A stretch of DNA of 64,000 nucleotides from Paenibacillus periandrae (GTDB lineage Bacteria > Bacillota > Bacilli > Paenibacillales > NBRC-103111), in assembly GCF_022458865.1 (NCBI RefSeq), contig NZ_JAJNMU010000017.1, forward strand, positions 1 to 64,000, in the 5' to 3' direction. This document shows positions 8,417 to 17,549 of this stretch, piece by piece (the stretch's first letter is position 1; every line of letters begins with the position of its first letter). The position numbers and the translations under genes are program-made. The notes beneath the pieces are model-generated. The model did not search any database. It had not been told where the DNA came from and saw only the letters and a program-made list of their open reading frames with translations.

Positions 8417-9295
8417 ATGAAGGAGACGTTCGGGGAGAAGTTCATTTATTGGCTGTTAAACGGTTTATTATTACTACTGTCCCTATGCACGCTGTATCCT
8501 TTCTGGCATGTTCTGATGTATGCCTTAAGTGATCCCAAGCTATCGATGGGTGGAGGCATATTCCTTCTTCCACGGGGATGGTCGCTATCATCTTTTGAAA
8601 TTTTATTGAACAGTAAGGGGATCTATACCGCCTACGGAAACTCCTTGATCAGGCTGGTTGTGGGAACCTGTGTGAATCTGTTATTTACGGCGATGCTTGC
8701 TTATCCGCTGTCGCTGAAGCGTTTTATCGGCAGAAATGCGATCACACTGATGATCTTTTTTACGATGCTGTTCAGCGGCGGCATGATTCCCAGCTATTTG
8801 CTTGTTAAAGAATTGGGACTATTGGATAGTATCTGGGCGCTCATTATTCCAGGTACGATCAGTGCTTGGAATTTGCTGATTATGAAAACGTATTTTCAGA
8901 ACATTCCTCCTGAGCTCGAAGAATCTGCGAGCATAGACGGAGCTTCGCCCATGAGGGTGTTAATTTCCGTTATACTGCCTGTCTCCATGCCGGTGATTGC
9001 TGCGATCGGTTTGTTTTACGGAGTCGCGCATTGGAACTCCTATTTTGACGCTATCCTTTATATCAACTCACAGAGCCAACAAGTATTGCAGGTGTTCCTG
9101 CGGACGATGCTCAACAGCAGTTCTTTGCAGCAGATACAGGGCTCGGAGGCTTTTGCCAGCAATATCGGGATGGTAACCGAGGAATCGGTCAAGATGGCAA
9201 CGGTCATTTCATCGGTACTGCCTATGCTTCTCATCTATCCATTTTTGCAAAAGTATTATGTAAAAGGAGTACTAATCGGTTCAGTGAAAGGATAA
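8417..9295 (+). CDS. ABC transporter permease, YtcP type
   Basis: A 292-residue membrane protein with six predicted spans, starting at ATG 8417 after a clear TTAGGAGGCC site. The EAA loop, LEESASIDGASPMRVLISVI, lies near residues 170-190. It ends with the typical PFLQKYYVKGVLIGSVKG tail of the family. It is the partner of the LplB-type permease upstream, separated from it by 153 bases filled with tandem repeats, and is followed by the solute-binding lipoprotein. Confidence 0.92.
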   Translation: MKETFGEKFIYWLLNGLLLLLSLCTLYPFWHVLMYALSDPKLSMGGGIFLLPRGWSLSSFEILLNSKGIYTAYGNSLIRLVVGTCVNLLFTAMLAYPLSLKRFIGRNAITLMIFFTMLFSGGMIPSYLLVKELGLLDSIWALIIPGTISAWNLLIMKTYFQNIPPELEESASIDGASPMRVLISVILPVSMPVIAAIGLFYGVAHWNSYFDAILYINSQSQQVLQVFLRTMLNSSSLQQIQGSEAFASNIGMVTEESVKMATVISSVLPMLLIYPFLQKYYVKGVLIGSVKG

Positions 9296-9333
9296 TGAAA
9301 TGTGAATTCGGACAAATAATTAGGGGGCTGGCT

Positions 9334-10860
9334 ATGATTAATAAATCTTGGAAATCCATCGTATGGGCAACAACAACAATAATTGCGGTTGGAAGTTTAA
9401 GCGCTTGCAGTGGAGGCGCGCAGGGAACGGGTACCAGCTCATCGGGACAACAGCAAACCAAGCCTGGAGAAACGCCAACCGTTACGATTCTTATGAGCAA
9501 GGGCACCAATTTCCCTGAAGCCAATCCGGTTATAGATCAAATCAGAAAAAAGACAGGCGCCAACGTGCAGGTCATTGCGGTGGATCTTGGGGATTACGAA
9601 AATAAATTGAATGCGATGATCGCTTCCGGCAGCCCACCCGATATATTCAACAGCTACAGCAAGCCCAAGATCAAAGATCTGGTGGACAATAAAGCCATTC
9701 TTGAGCTTGATTCCTTATTAGAGAAATCAGGAAAAAACATTAGTGAGAACAAAGGCAAATATTTAAAGGGCATTGGCTATATTGACGGGAAAACATATGC
9801 GATCCCGAATGCCTACGGACTTGGTAACGGACTTGCCATCCGGCAGGATTGGCTCGATAAGCTTGGGCTCAAGGTACCGACAACACTGGATGAATATGAA
9901 AATGTTCTGAAAGCCTTTGTCACCAAGGACCCGGATGGTAATGGCAAGAATGATACCATCGGTCTTGGATTATCCGTCTCCATTGATCAGACATTCGAGC
10001 ATGTCTTCGCGGCTTATGGGGTGCCACTTAAGAGGGGTGTGCTAGTTGACGGTAAGGTGACTCCGTGGGCACTAGCCCCCGGTTATCTGGATGCTGTCAA
10101 ATACTATAACAAGCTGTACAAGGAAGGGCTGCTTGAGCCTGACTTTGCAACCGTTCCAGCGATGCAGGAATATGAAAAGCTGTGGAATGGGAAGATGGGT
10201 GCCTTCCAGTTTAATCCCCCAGGTACAACGCAAAACTGGATGACCCGATATATTGAAAATCCTAAACCGAAGTTTGTGTATACTACGCTCAAGGGACCGA
10301 ATGGTCAAGGCGGCAATGTTCGTTTTGTCCGTGAGGATAAGGGCCCATGGACGCACATCTCCAGTAAATCCAAAAACCCTGAAGCTGCGATGAAGGTGCT
10401 TGATTTTCTGATCAGCGAAGAAGGCGATCGTTTGACATGGGCAGGCATTGAAGGAACAACCTATACCATGAAAGACGGCAAATTCGAATGGATCAAGCCT
10501 TATGACGATGCTGTTCAGCTGAGAAATCAGGGAGGCTTCGCCTATTCTGCTATTATTCAACGCCTGGACGGTATGGAGTTTCAACTTATGAATGATACGA
10601 CGCGCAAAGGGATCGAACTATCGTATAACAGCCCAATCCCCGATGCTTATCTGTTTGGGGTACCTGACATTGAAAGAGACAAAAAGAAGGTTCTTGACGA
10701 TATGGAGCTCGAGTTTAGAACCTCTGCCATCGTATCGAAGGGCGATCTGGATAAGCTCTACGCAGACTTTAAGAAAAAATATTTAGCCGAAGGCGGAAGC
10801 ACGTGGATTGAGCAGGCAACGGTTATCTACAACAAGGAAAAAGCGGAATTGAAAAAGTGA
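9334..10860 (+). CDS. Extracellular solute-binding lipoprotein (LplA type)
   Basis: A 508-residue lipoprotein. The N-terminus is a lipoprotein signal with lipobox LSAC near residues 21-24, followed by a Gly/Ser/Gln-rich linker and a family 1 solute-binding fold. The segment TWAGIEGTTYTMKDGKFEW near residues 370-390 is a hallmark of the LplA group. ATG 9334 follows AGGGGG at a good distance; an in-frame ATG at 9295 is disfavoured because it would spoil the signal peptide. It should capture the substrate outside the membrane and hand it to the two permeases upstream. Confidence 0.92.
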   Translation: MINKSWKSIVWATTTIIAVGSLSACSGGAQGTGTSSSGQQQTKPGETPTVTILMSKGTNFPEANPVIDQIRKKTGANVQVIAVDLGDYENKLNAMIASGSPPDIFNSYSKPKIKDLVDNKAILELDSLLEKSGKNISENKGKYLKGIGYIDGKTYAIPNAYGLGNGLAIRQDWLDKLGLKVPTTLDEYENVLKAFVTKDPDGNGKNDTIGLGLSVSIDQTFEHVFAAYGVPLKRGVLVDGKVTPWALAPGYLDAVKYYNKLYKEGLLEPDFATVPAMQEYEKLWNGKMGAFQFNPPGTTQNWMTRYIENPKPKFVYTTLKGPNGQGGNVRFVREDKGPWTHISSKSKNPEAAMKVLDFLISEEGDRLTWAGIEGTTYTMKDGKFEWIKPYDDAVQLRNQGGFAYSAIIQRLDGMEFQLMNDTTRKGIELSYNSPIPDAYLFGVPDIERDKKKVLDDMELEFRTSAIVSKGDLDKLYADFKKKYLAEGGSTWIEQATVIYNKEKAELKK

Positions 10861-10908
10861 TATTTAATCAATTATCCGTAAATTACTAAAGCATGAATAG
10901 CACACAGC

Positions 10909-10948
10909 ACAAGCTGACAACGGTATTAGACCGGGGTCAGCTTGTTTG
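10909..10948 (+). terminator. Terminator of the amidohydrolase-ABC operon
   Basis: ACAAGCTGAC at 10909-10918 pairs perfectly with GTCAGCTTGT at 10936-10945, followed by a short T-rich tail. It lies 50 bases after the stop of the solute-binding gene and closes the operon that starts at 5782. Confidence 0.65.
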
Positions 10949-11023
10949 TATGATGGTTGTAAATTGGATAGATATGCATAATATTCGAACATCTGGATAA
11001 TCTATTACCGTTATAACAGACGG

Positions 11024-12133
11024 ATGGTGAATAGTGTCATGGATAAAGGTATAGGTAAAATTAACTTTTTGCAGGTGTGCATGATTTTGATGCTGATGAA
11101 TGGACTTATGACTCATGTCGTTGTGAACCCAATGCTAATGGAGGCATCCGGCAGGGATGCCTGGATTTCTGCTTTATTGGCAGGGGTATTGTTTCTACCG
11201 TGGTGTGCCCTCCTTGTCATCTTCATGAACAAATCAGGTCAACAGAGGCTCCAACCTTGGTTGGCTAGCAAGACAAACTCCATGATCTCTTGGCTGCTTG
11301 TCATTCCGATTTGTTTGCAATTGTATCTCATCGGAGGGACGACGGTTATACACACCGCAACATGGACCATTATTAATAACCTGCCGGGTACGCCCAAGCT
11401 TGCCTTGGTTTTCACTTTATGTCTGGTCAGCTTGTATTACGCCATATCTGGTATTCGGATGATAGCGATTAGCGCGGGCATCTTATTGCCCATGGTCATT
11501 GTACTGGGGTATTTTGTGAGCTTCGCCAATATGCCCAAAAAAGATTTCACCCTCTTGCAGCCGGTTCTGGAGTATGGCTGGCAGCCTGTTATCCATGGCA
11601 TGCTTTATGCGGGAGGCGGCTTCATAGAGCTGATTATGATCATAGCGATTCAGCATCGAATCAAGTCCCGTGTTCGGCCATGGCAGCTGATGATCCTTGC
11701 AGCTGTTATGGTGTACATCACGGTAGGTCCCATTATAGGTGGAATTACGGAATTTGGGCATAGGGAAGCCGCCAAGCAGATGGAATCACCCTACGAGCAA
11801 TGGAGATTGGTGAAGCTTGGTAACAATATCGAGCATGTGGATTTTTTATCCGAATTCCAATGGCTCGCCGGCGCGGTGATACGAGTCAGCTTCTCACAGC
11901 TATTAATAGGAGAGCTGTTGCCTTTTCGAAGCTTGAAAAAGAAAAACCTTCTAATTTTATCCATTTCGGTCAGTTATATTGTGTTCACGCTGCTTCCATT
12001 GGAAAGCTATTCCATTTATTTATGGATGTATCAATATTATATGCCGATTTCATTCACAGTGGCTTTGTTCATATCACTCGTATGCATCGCGATTGCACTC
12101 ATTTCCAGGAAGGTAAAGGAGGAAGCTGCATGA
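11024..12133 (+). CDS. gerKB: Spore germination permease subunit, GerB/GerKB type
   Basis: A 369-residue integral membrane protein of the GerAB/amino-acid-permease family with about ten predicted spans, part of the inner-membrane nutrient receptor of spores. The start may instead be ATG 11039, which has GGTGA eight bases upstream. Its stop overlaps the GerA-type gene in an ATGA. A CATAATA element at 10977-10983 resembles a sigma-G minus-10 box, but no good minus-35 was found. The gene order here is B-A-C, with the permease first. The receptor's germinant cannot be told from sequence. Confidence 0.85.
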   Translation: MVNSVMDKGIGKINFLQVCMILMLMNGLMTHVVVNPMLMEASGRDAWISALLAGVLFLPWCALLVIFMNKSGQQRLQPWLASKTNSMISWLLVIPICLQLYLIGGTTVIHTATWTIINNLPGTPKLALVFTLCLVSLYYAISGIRMIAISAGILLPMVIVLGYFVSFANMPKKDFTLLQPVLEYGWQPVIHGMLYAGGGFIELIMIIAIQHRIKSRVRPWQLMILAAVMVYITVGPIIGGITEFGHREAAKQMESPYEQWRLVKLGNNIEHVDFLSEFQWLAGAVIRVSFSQLLIGELLPFRSLKKKNLLILSISVSYIVFTLLPLESYSIYLWMYQYYMPISFTVALFISLVCIAIALISRKVKEEAA

Positions 12134-13605
12134 AAGGAAATAAGCTTGAACCGTCGGAAAGCTGGAGCGAATCTAAACTCAAGGCGTTATTTCCTCACTC
12201 GGCGGACGTCCAGATTCATAATTTCCAATTGGAGGATGATGCTGGTTCAAAAGTCATTCTCATTTATAGCGAGGGCTTGTGTGATACGACTCAAATTGGT
12301 AGGGTCGTTCTGCCACAGCTTAATAATATGTATCGCCAGTATGGTTTTACAGACTTGCAACGGGACAATGTATACGGTACCCTGCCTATACATCCAATAG
12401 AAGCCGAAGCCACTGCTGTAGAAATAGCCGAATTATTATTTCAGGGTGATCTCCTGCTGCTGTTTCCTCAAACCTCTGCTTTATTTAGAATGTGTATCGG
12501 TCAACGCTCTGAGCGCACCCCCGAAGAATCAAGTACAGAGATATCGATCAAGGGTCCCAAGGATGGATTCGTAGAAGATATCATGGTGAATGTGTCATTG
12601 ATCCGCAAACGGATTCGCAGCAATTCTCTCTGCTATGAGACCTTTACGCTGGGAAAACGAACTAGAACAAGAGTTGGTTTGCTGTACATTGATGACATTA
12701 TTTCTCCTGAAGTGTTGAATGAAGTGAAGAAAAGGCTTAACAAGATTGATGTGGATGGTCTTTATAGTATCAACCAGCTTGAGGAAATGCTTGTTGACGC
12801 CAAATATTCGATGTTTCCTCTACTTGATTACAGCGGTCGACCTGACAAAGCGTTAAGCAGTCTATTGGCGGGGAGATTTGTCATCATCGTGGATGGGAAT
12901 CCCATGGTATTAGTGGGGCCTACGACCTTTTTGCTTCTGATAAAATCACCTGAAGATCTATATTTGAATTTCCAAAATGTATCGTTCGCACGTTTGATAC
13001 GATTGTTCAGCTTTTGTATATCTATTTTGCTGCCTGGTATTTGGGTGTCGTTGTCTTCCTTTCACCAGGACCAAATTCCCTTTCGACTGATGGCAACCAT
13101 TGCATCAGCACGTATTGGTTTGCCCTTTACCGCACAAGCAGAATTGTTAATTTTACTGGTGCTATTAGAGATATTTAGAGAAGCGGGTCTTCGACTACCG
13201 AATTCAATTGGACAGACATTGACCGTTGTTGGCGGATTAATTATTGGTGATGCATCTATTCGAGCCGGCTTGGTTTCTCCAAGCGTTGTTGTCGTTGGTG
13301 CCATTACAGTAGTTGCAGGAACTACTTTAGTCAATCAATCGTTAAGTTCAACCGTCAGTTTCATGCGATTTTTGATGTTTATGATTTCTTCTTTTCTTGG
13401 CATGTACGGACTCATCCTTGGGATGCTGCTGATTATAGGTTATATGAGCCAGCTTCGTTCCTTCGGTGTGCCCTATATGGCACCGATTTCCCCTCCGCAT
13501 TTTAAAGAAATGTTAGGCGCGATTCTTCGACTTCCCTGGAGCAAATATAAAAAAAGACCTCAATCATTACACACCATAGATTCGGACCGACAAGGGGAGG
13601 ATTAG
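12130..13605 (+). CDS. gerKA: Spore germination protein, GerA/GerKA type
   Basis: A 491-residue protein starting at the ATG that overlaps the stop of the permease gene, with AAAGGAGG just upstream. The N-terminal 280 residues are soluble and contain the family segment VEDIMVNVSLIRKRI near residue 155; the C-terminal part has several membrane spans, including IGQTLTVVGGLIIGDASIRA. It is the A subunit of a nutrient germination receptor together with the flanking B and C genes. Length matches the family. Confidence 0.92.
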   Translation: MKGNKLEPSESWSESKLKALFPHSADVQIHNFQLEDDAGSKVILIYSEGLCDTTQIGRVVLPQLNNMYRQYGFTDLQRDNVYGTLPIHPIEAEATAVEIAELLFQGDLLLLFPQTSALFRMCIGQRSERTPEESSTEISIKGPKDGFVEDIMVNVSLIRKRIRSNSLCYETFTLGKRTRTRVGLLYIDDIISPEVLNEVKKRLNKIDVDGLYSINQLEEMLVDAKYSMFPLLDYSGRPDKALSSLLAGRFVIIVDGNPMVLVGPTTFLLLIKSPEDLYLNFQNVSFARLIRLFSFCISILLPGIWVSLSSFHQDQIPFRLMATIASARIGLPFTAQAELLILLVLLEIFREAGLRLPNSIGQTLTVVGGLIIGDASIRAGLVSPSVVVVGAITVVAGTTLVNQSLSSTVSFMRFLMFMISSFLGMYGLILGMLLIIGYMSQLRSFGVPYMAPISPPHFKEMLGAILRLPWSKYKKRPQSLHTIDSDRQGED

Positions 13606-13606
13606 C

Positions 13607-14758
13607 GTGGCTGTAAGCATAAAATGGGTTCTCATACTGGCTGTACTCCTATTGGAGTCAGGCTGCTGGGATTCCAAGCCTATTCAAAATATGGTCTATG
13701 TAACAGCTATTGGTCTGGATTATGAGAAAGGCAATTTTATTGTCCATGTGCAGACAATAAATTTTAGTAATGTGGCCAAGAGTGAAAATTTCGAAATTGG
13801 TAAAAATGTACCTGTGTGGATAGGAAAGGGAGAGGGAAAAACGGTCAGTGAGGCTTTATCATCAATCTATGCGACCTCACAGATAAGAGTATACTGGGGA
13901 CATGTCAGAGCGATCATTTTCAGTGATAGAATGCTTAATGCGACAGATTCGGTTAAGCATGCCTATGACGCCATAAACCGTTATCGTGAGGTTAGATATA
14001 ACATTTTAGTGTATGGTACGAAAGAGCCCATGACCAAGATCCTTACACAAAAGTCAATTTTCAATTTTTCACCATTAGAGAGCATCATGGATACCCCGGA
14101 AGATAGCTATTCTCAAAGGTCCTTTATTCCTCCCCAGTATGGTTACAGGCTCATCGCAGAAGTGAGCGAGCCCGGAAGGACGGCCATGCTTCCATCGCTT
14201 GCCACCGTAGACAATAGCTGGACGGAGGATCAAAAGAAAAAATCAATGTTTGAGGTGGACGGAGCCTACATGGTGAACACGCAGAAAATGAAAGGTTGGT
14301 TTTCCGGTGACGATCTCAAGGGAGCCAGATGGCTATATAAAAAAATGAAACGTACGATCGTTAATATTCCCGGTAATGGGGACCCGATCGCGGCATTAGT
14401 CCTGAAGCTGCCTAAACATCGTATAGAGACATACCTTGAAAATGGGGAATTGCGCTTTAATATCACCGTCGAGGTTCAAGCTTATGTAGATGAAATGGTA
14501 CAAGACGCATCTAAAAGGAAGATGGAACAGGAAGCAGAAGTGGTTGTTCGAGAAGAAATCAAATCGACCTATTTAAAGGGAGTTTCGAGGCAGACGGATA
14601 TTCTGAACTTACTGGGAGAACTTTATGAAAAAAAATATAAAATATGGAAAAACTTATCTGACGAAAATCAGCTGGTATTAAAAGAAGATACCTTGAACAA
14701 AATCGATGTTCACGTAAAATTCACCAACACAGGGACCTACAAAGGCAAGGCACGTTAA
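13607..14758 (+). CDS. gerKC: Spore germination lipoprotein, GerC/GerKC type
   Basis: A 383-residue protein starting with GTG 13607, one base after the previous stop, with AGGGGAGG upstream. It has a lipoprotein signal with cysteine in LLESGCWDSKP near residue 21, the GCWD motif being typical of GerC proteins. The C-terminal half contains the YLKGVSRQTDILNLLGELYE segment common near the end of the family. It anchors on the spore inner membrane and completes the B-A-C receptor set. Confidence 0.92.
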   Translation: MAVSIKWVLILAVLLLESGCWDSKPIQNMVYVTAIGLDYEKGNFIVHVQTINFSNVAKSENFEIGKNVPVWIGKGEGKTVSEALSSIYATSQIRVYWGHVRAIIFSDRMLNATDSVKHAYDAINRYREVRYNILVYGTKEPMTKILTQKSIFNFSPLESIMDTPEDSYSQRSFIPPQYGYRLIAEVSEPGRTAMLPSLATVDNSWTEDQKKKSMFEVDGAYMVNTQKMKGWFSGDDLKGARWLYKKMKRTIVNIPGNGDPIAALVLKLPKHRIETYLENGELRFNITVEVQAYVDEMVQDASKRKMEQEAEVVVREEIKSTYLKGVSRQTDILNLLGELYEKKYKIWKNLSDENQLVLKEDTLNKIDVHVKFTNTGTYKGKAR

Positions 14759-14850
14759 TTTACAATAGCACATCGTTAAAGCACGTAGAGGAGACCGTAT
14801 GAAGCAGCTATGCAATTCCGACGTTCCAAAAAGCGTAGACAAATAGTTCA

Positions 14851-14895
14851 AAAAGCCGGAGCCCCCTTACTTTTTAAAGGATGCTTCGGCTTTTG
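14851..14895. terminator. Terminator between converging genes
   Basis: AAAAGCCGGAGC at 14851-14862 pairs with GCTTCGGCTTTT at 14883-14894 at 11 of 12 positions. The A run before and the T run after allow it to work in both directions, for the ger operon and for the minus-strand gene ending at 14962. A possible 15-codon micro-ORF at 14799-14846 with a GAGGAG site precedes it; it shows no recognisable product. Confidence 0.75.
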
Positions 14896-14961
14896 TCAGC
14901 TTGTGGTTGCATGATGTACGTAAGGTTCTGATTGAAGTGAACTCTCATACAGGGCTTCGGA

Positions 14962-16011
14962 TTACTTCCCGGCAGCGTTAACAGCTGCTTTAATGGCATC
15001 CGTCACTTTCTGTAGGAAATCAGTCGAATCTTGTGCAGACAGGTGATCTGAAACAGCCTGCATATCACTACTCCATAAGTTCAAAATACGGGATGCCAGC
15101 TCATCAGCTGATGTTGCAGTAAGACTTGTCAGGCTGCCACCTTGTTTATAGGCATTCTTCAGTTCATTATATTCCAGATCATCCGTGTTCACGACAAGAT
15201 AAGCATCGTTAAAGATCGACGCTAGATGTTTGTTTATAAATGCTTGAATATCGAGTTTGGAATTATTTTGATTATGATCGTTGTAAGGCGTTGAAATAGC
15301 TGATGCAATAGTTTTGTTTGCCTGAACCTTCAAGTCCGCTGCTTCAGAGGCTGTTAGCAGATTTTCCTGAGCTGCCTTATCAATATCTTGTACAATCGGC
15401 GTAATCAAGGCATTAGTTAAAAATTGTTGATTCAGACGAGTCGCCTCGACAAGTGAGCCTCCTTGAATCAAACGGTCCTGGATATCCATATAATCTTCTT
15501 CTGAAAGAATTAGAGCATCTGCTTTTAATTGGCTTATATACTTATCCATAAGGGCACCGTAGTTAAAACGGTTTTGGTCACTTGGGGACTTGTAGCCGGG
15601 TGTGGATATGGCAATTTGAATACCGTTGTATAAATCAGATTTCAAAGCAATTAGCTGCTCATTAGTAACCGTATAGTTTTGCAAGGTGTTGGCTAAATCT
15701 TGATCGATTGAAGCTCCCAGCTTGGCTGCCAGCAATGAACTGTCCAGACCAGATGCTTGTGCTAAGTTCTGTCCATGTAGTAAGGCATCGTAAATATCCG
15801 TAGACTCTTTTTCCGAGAAAGAAATGGTCATATTAATCAGCTTGTTTAAACGATCTGTTATGTACTGCTGTCTATCCAATGGGGCTTTGACTCTTTCAAT
15901 GGCTGGATAATCATCGTCATCCGCGAATGCTTTTGGGGCTAAAGTAAGGGCGCCACTAAATAATAATGCAGTAGAAAGTATTGCAGCCATCCATGGTTTT
16001 CTGTTATTCAT
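14962..16011 (-). CDS. Secreted all-helical protein with three internal repeats, function unknown
   Basis: A 349-residue protein with a Sec signal peptide (positive start, hydrophobic LSTALLFSGALTL, likely cut after KAFA near residue 30). The mature part holds about three copies of a unit of roughly 100 residues: a helix, then a Gly-Ser/Asn-Leu turn (HGQNLAQASGL, IQGGSLVEATRL, KQGGSLTSLTAT), then helices ending in the form IQIAISTP / IASAISTP / IKAAVNAAGK. This build resembles tandem helical proteins related to YckD/DUF2680 but no enzyme motif is seen. ATG 16011 has GGAG six bases upstream. It stands alone between terminator and a long upstream region. Confidence 0.7.
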   Translation of the reverse strand: MNNRKPWMAAILSTALLFSGALTLAPKAFADDDDYPAIERVKAPLDRQQYITDRLNKLINMTISFSEKESTDIYDALLHGQNLAQASGLDSSLLAAKLGASIDQDLANTLQNYTVTNEQLIALKSDLYNGIQIAISTPGYKSPSDQNRFNYGALMDKYISQLKADALILSEEDYMDIQDRLIQGGSLVEATRLNQQFLTNALITPIVQDIDKAAQENLLTASEAADLKVQANKTIASAISTPYNDHNQNNSKLDIQAFINKHLASIFNDAYLVVNTDDLEYNELKNAYKQGGSLTSLTATSADELASRILNLWSSDMQAVSDHLSAQDSTDFLQKVTDAIKAAVNAAGK

Positions 16012-16044
16012 TTTAACTCCACCTTATCTCTATAGTTTTTCATT

Positions 16045-16068
16045 AAACATTTCGCTAACGAAATGTTT
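16045..16068. promoter_or_regulatory. Perfect inverted repeat upstream of the secreted repeat protein
   Basis: AAACATTTCG at 16045-16054 and CGAAATGTTT at 16059-16068 are exact reverse complements separated by CTAA, 34 bases upstream of the minus-strand start at 16011. A further TACGAAATA follows. It could be an operator or an mRNA 5' hairpin; the binding protein is unknown. Confidence 0.5.
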
Positions 16069-16370
16069 CTGTACGAAATATATCACTTTATGTTTGAATT
16101 GTAAATAGTATCTAAACAATAATAAGTGAATAAAGTTTGAACAATTTTCAAGAAAAAGTTAATGCCACAATCTGGTACCAAGGATGTCTAACTAGTTATT
16201 GCTAGAGTGCTCATAATGTTCTACAATATATTGTGAAGTAACTAACTTCTATGTAACGTAAAGCGGTGTATGGTGGTGTAAAGTGCGGTGTTAGAGATCA
16301 TAGAAATCGTCGTACCTCACATCCAAAGATGGCCAGCATCGTTTGATCGTGCAAGAATCAAGCTTCGTTT

Positions 16371-16384
16371 TGATAACGCTTTCA
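16371..16384. promoter_or_regulatory. Catabolite-responsive element (CcpA binding site)
   Basis: TGATAACGCTTTCA, read on the other strand as TGAAAGCGTTATCA, fits the Bacillus cre consensus TGWAANCGNTNWCA at all positions. It lies 22 bases upstream of the start at 16406. It implies that the now degraded importer locus was under glucose repression through CcpA. Confidence 0.65.
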
Positions 16385-16405
16385 AAAAGGGGATCGTAAA
16401 CAGGT

Positions 16406-17281
16406 ATGCGCATGGCCAGCATGTTGTCAAACAAACCAGTAATGAAACTGATGCTGTTAGTAGGGGGATTAGGTCTAATACTACTTATCGTTAGCGGCGC
16501 GGTACACTTCGTTTCCTCTCAGATGATGCAATATGAAAAAAAAGAGAAAACGATGAGAGCGCTCAAGCAAGTGAAGCAAACCATGGACAATGAAATCAAG
16601 CAGATGAATCGGGTATACCTGCGAGTTGCTTCTGACCCGAATGTTCGTGATTATTTGTATGCTCAGGAGCCTTCACTGGTCAGCCAAAAGGCCGCCGACG
16701 AGCTTGTGATGAAAAGCTTGAACAGGTATAAAGCAGCCAATCCATCGATACTGGATGTGTACATGTACGTCAAAAACAATCATGCAATCGTAAGTACACA
16801 AGCTGTGGACACGCCTGAACAGTTCTTTTCCACCCGGTCGTACACCTCCATGAAATATTCAACATGGCATCAGCTGATCAAATCGTACCAGAACAAGAAC
16901 TACCTTCATATCGGCCAGACCTCGAAGGATAGCTTTAAGGGAACCGGGCTGGCTCTTTTTCAATCGCTGCCATTGACGGACCCAACCGGACCGGATGCGA
17001 CGATCGTCATTGTCTTCAAGGCGGCCCCTTTACAATCGATCTTGGATACTGTCGATCCGGCGCTGCAGGGCACTGTCATGATTACGGATAAATACGATGA
17101 GGTTTTGCTATCCTCCCAAGCAAGAAGGGCCCCTGCTCCAGAAGTGCTGGATGGAATGACCAATGATAACGGCGTTCTATACATGGACGAGAATGGTACG
17201 AAGGTTGCCGTGTTTTATATGAAATCTTCTGATCCGGAGCTGACTTATATGGCTTTTATTCCCGAGGATTTGTTGAGTTAA
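16406..17281 (+). pseudogene. Truncated membrane sensor: extracellular half of a YesS-like AraC regulator or histidine kinase
   Basis: A 291-residue open frame with an N-terminal membrane span (KLMLLVGGLGLILLIVSGAV, residues 13-32) and a Cache-like extracellular region (LDVYMYVKNNHAIVST, later GTVMITDKYDEVLLSS and VAVFYMKSSDPELTYMAFIP). In relatives this point leads into a second span and then either an AraC-type DNA-binding or a kinase domain; here it stops at 17281 just before the second span. A stand-alone signal protein cannot be excluded, but the neighbours are also decayed. A cre site lies just upstream. Confidence 0.6.
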
Positions 17282-17549
17282 AGTAAGTTTTTCGTTCGGG
17301 GGTACTCCTGTACAATTGGGCATTGAACGTCCAGTTTACGAGTGGAGATGCCCCTGAATTTCGTCTACGCTTCATTCACTCATTTTACCGCCGCATGCAA
17401 CTCCCCCTAATCATTGAAAGTGAAATTACTTCCAATATTGTTGTACTCTTCCATAGATTTACACCCATCTTAAAAAAAGATAAGTATGTTTAAATTACGG
17501 ACTCCCTCTATTCAGACCCCTGCTGTAAGATTCACATATAACAACAACG

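Larger units (their letters stand above)
16012..16405. other. Intergenic region with a palindrome and a CRE site
   Basis: This 394-base AT-rich stretch holds no gene. It carries the promoter side of the minus-strand secreted protein, including a perfect 10-base inverted repeat at 16045-16068, and on the plus-strand side a catabolite-responsive element at 16371-16384 just before the sensor remnant. No RNA gene or riboswitch was recognised. Confidence 0.6.

Noticed and set aside
10977..10983. Sigma-G promoter for the ger operon
   Set aside because: CATAATA fits the minus-10 box, but no acceptable minus-35 box was found at 17-18 bases.
14799..14846. 15-codon micro-ORF with a good ribosome site after gerKC
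   Set aside because: Too short to judge and ends just before the terminator; not listed as a gene.
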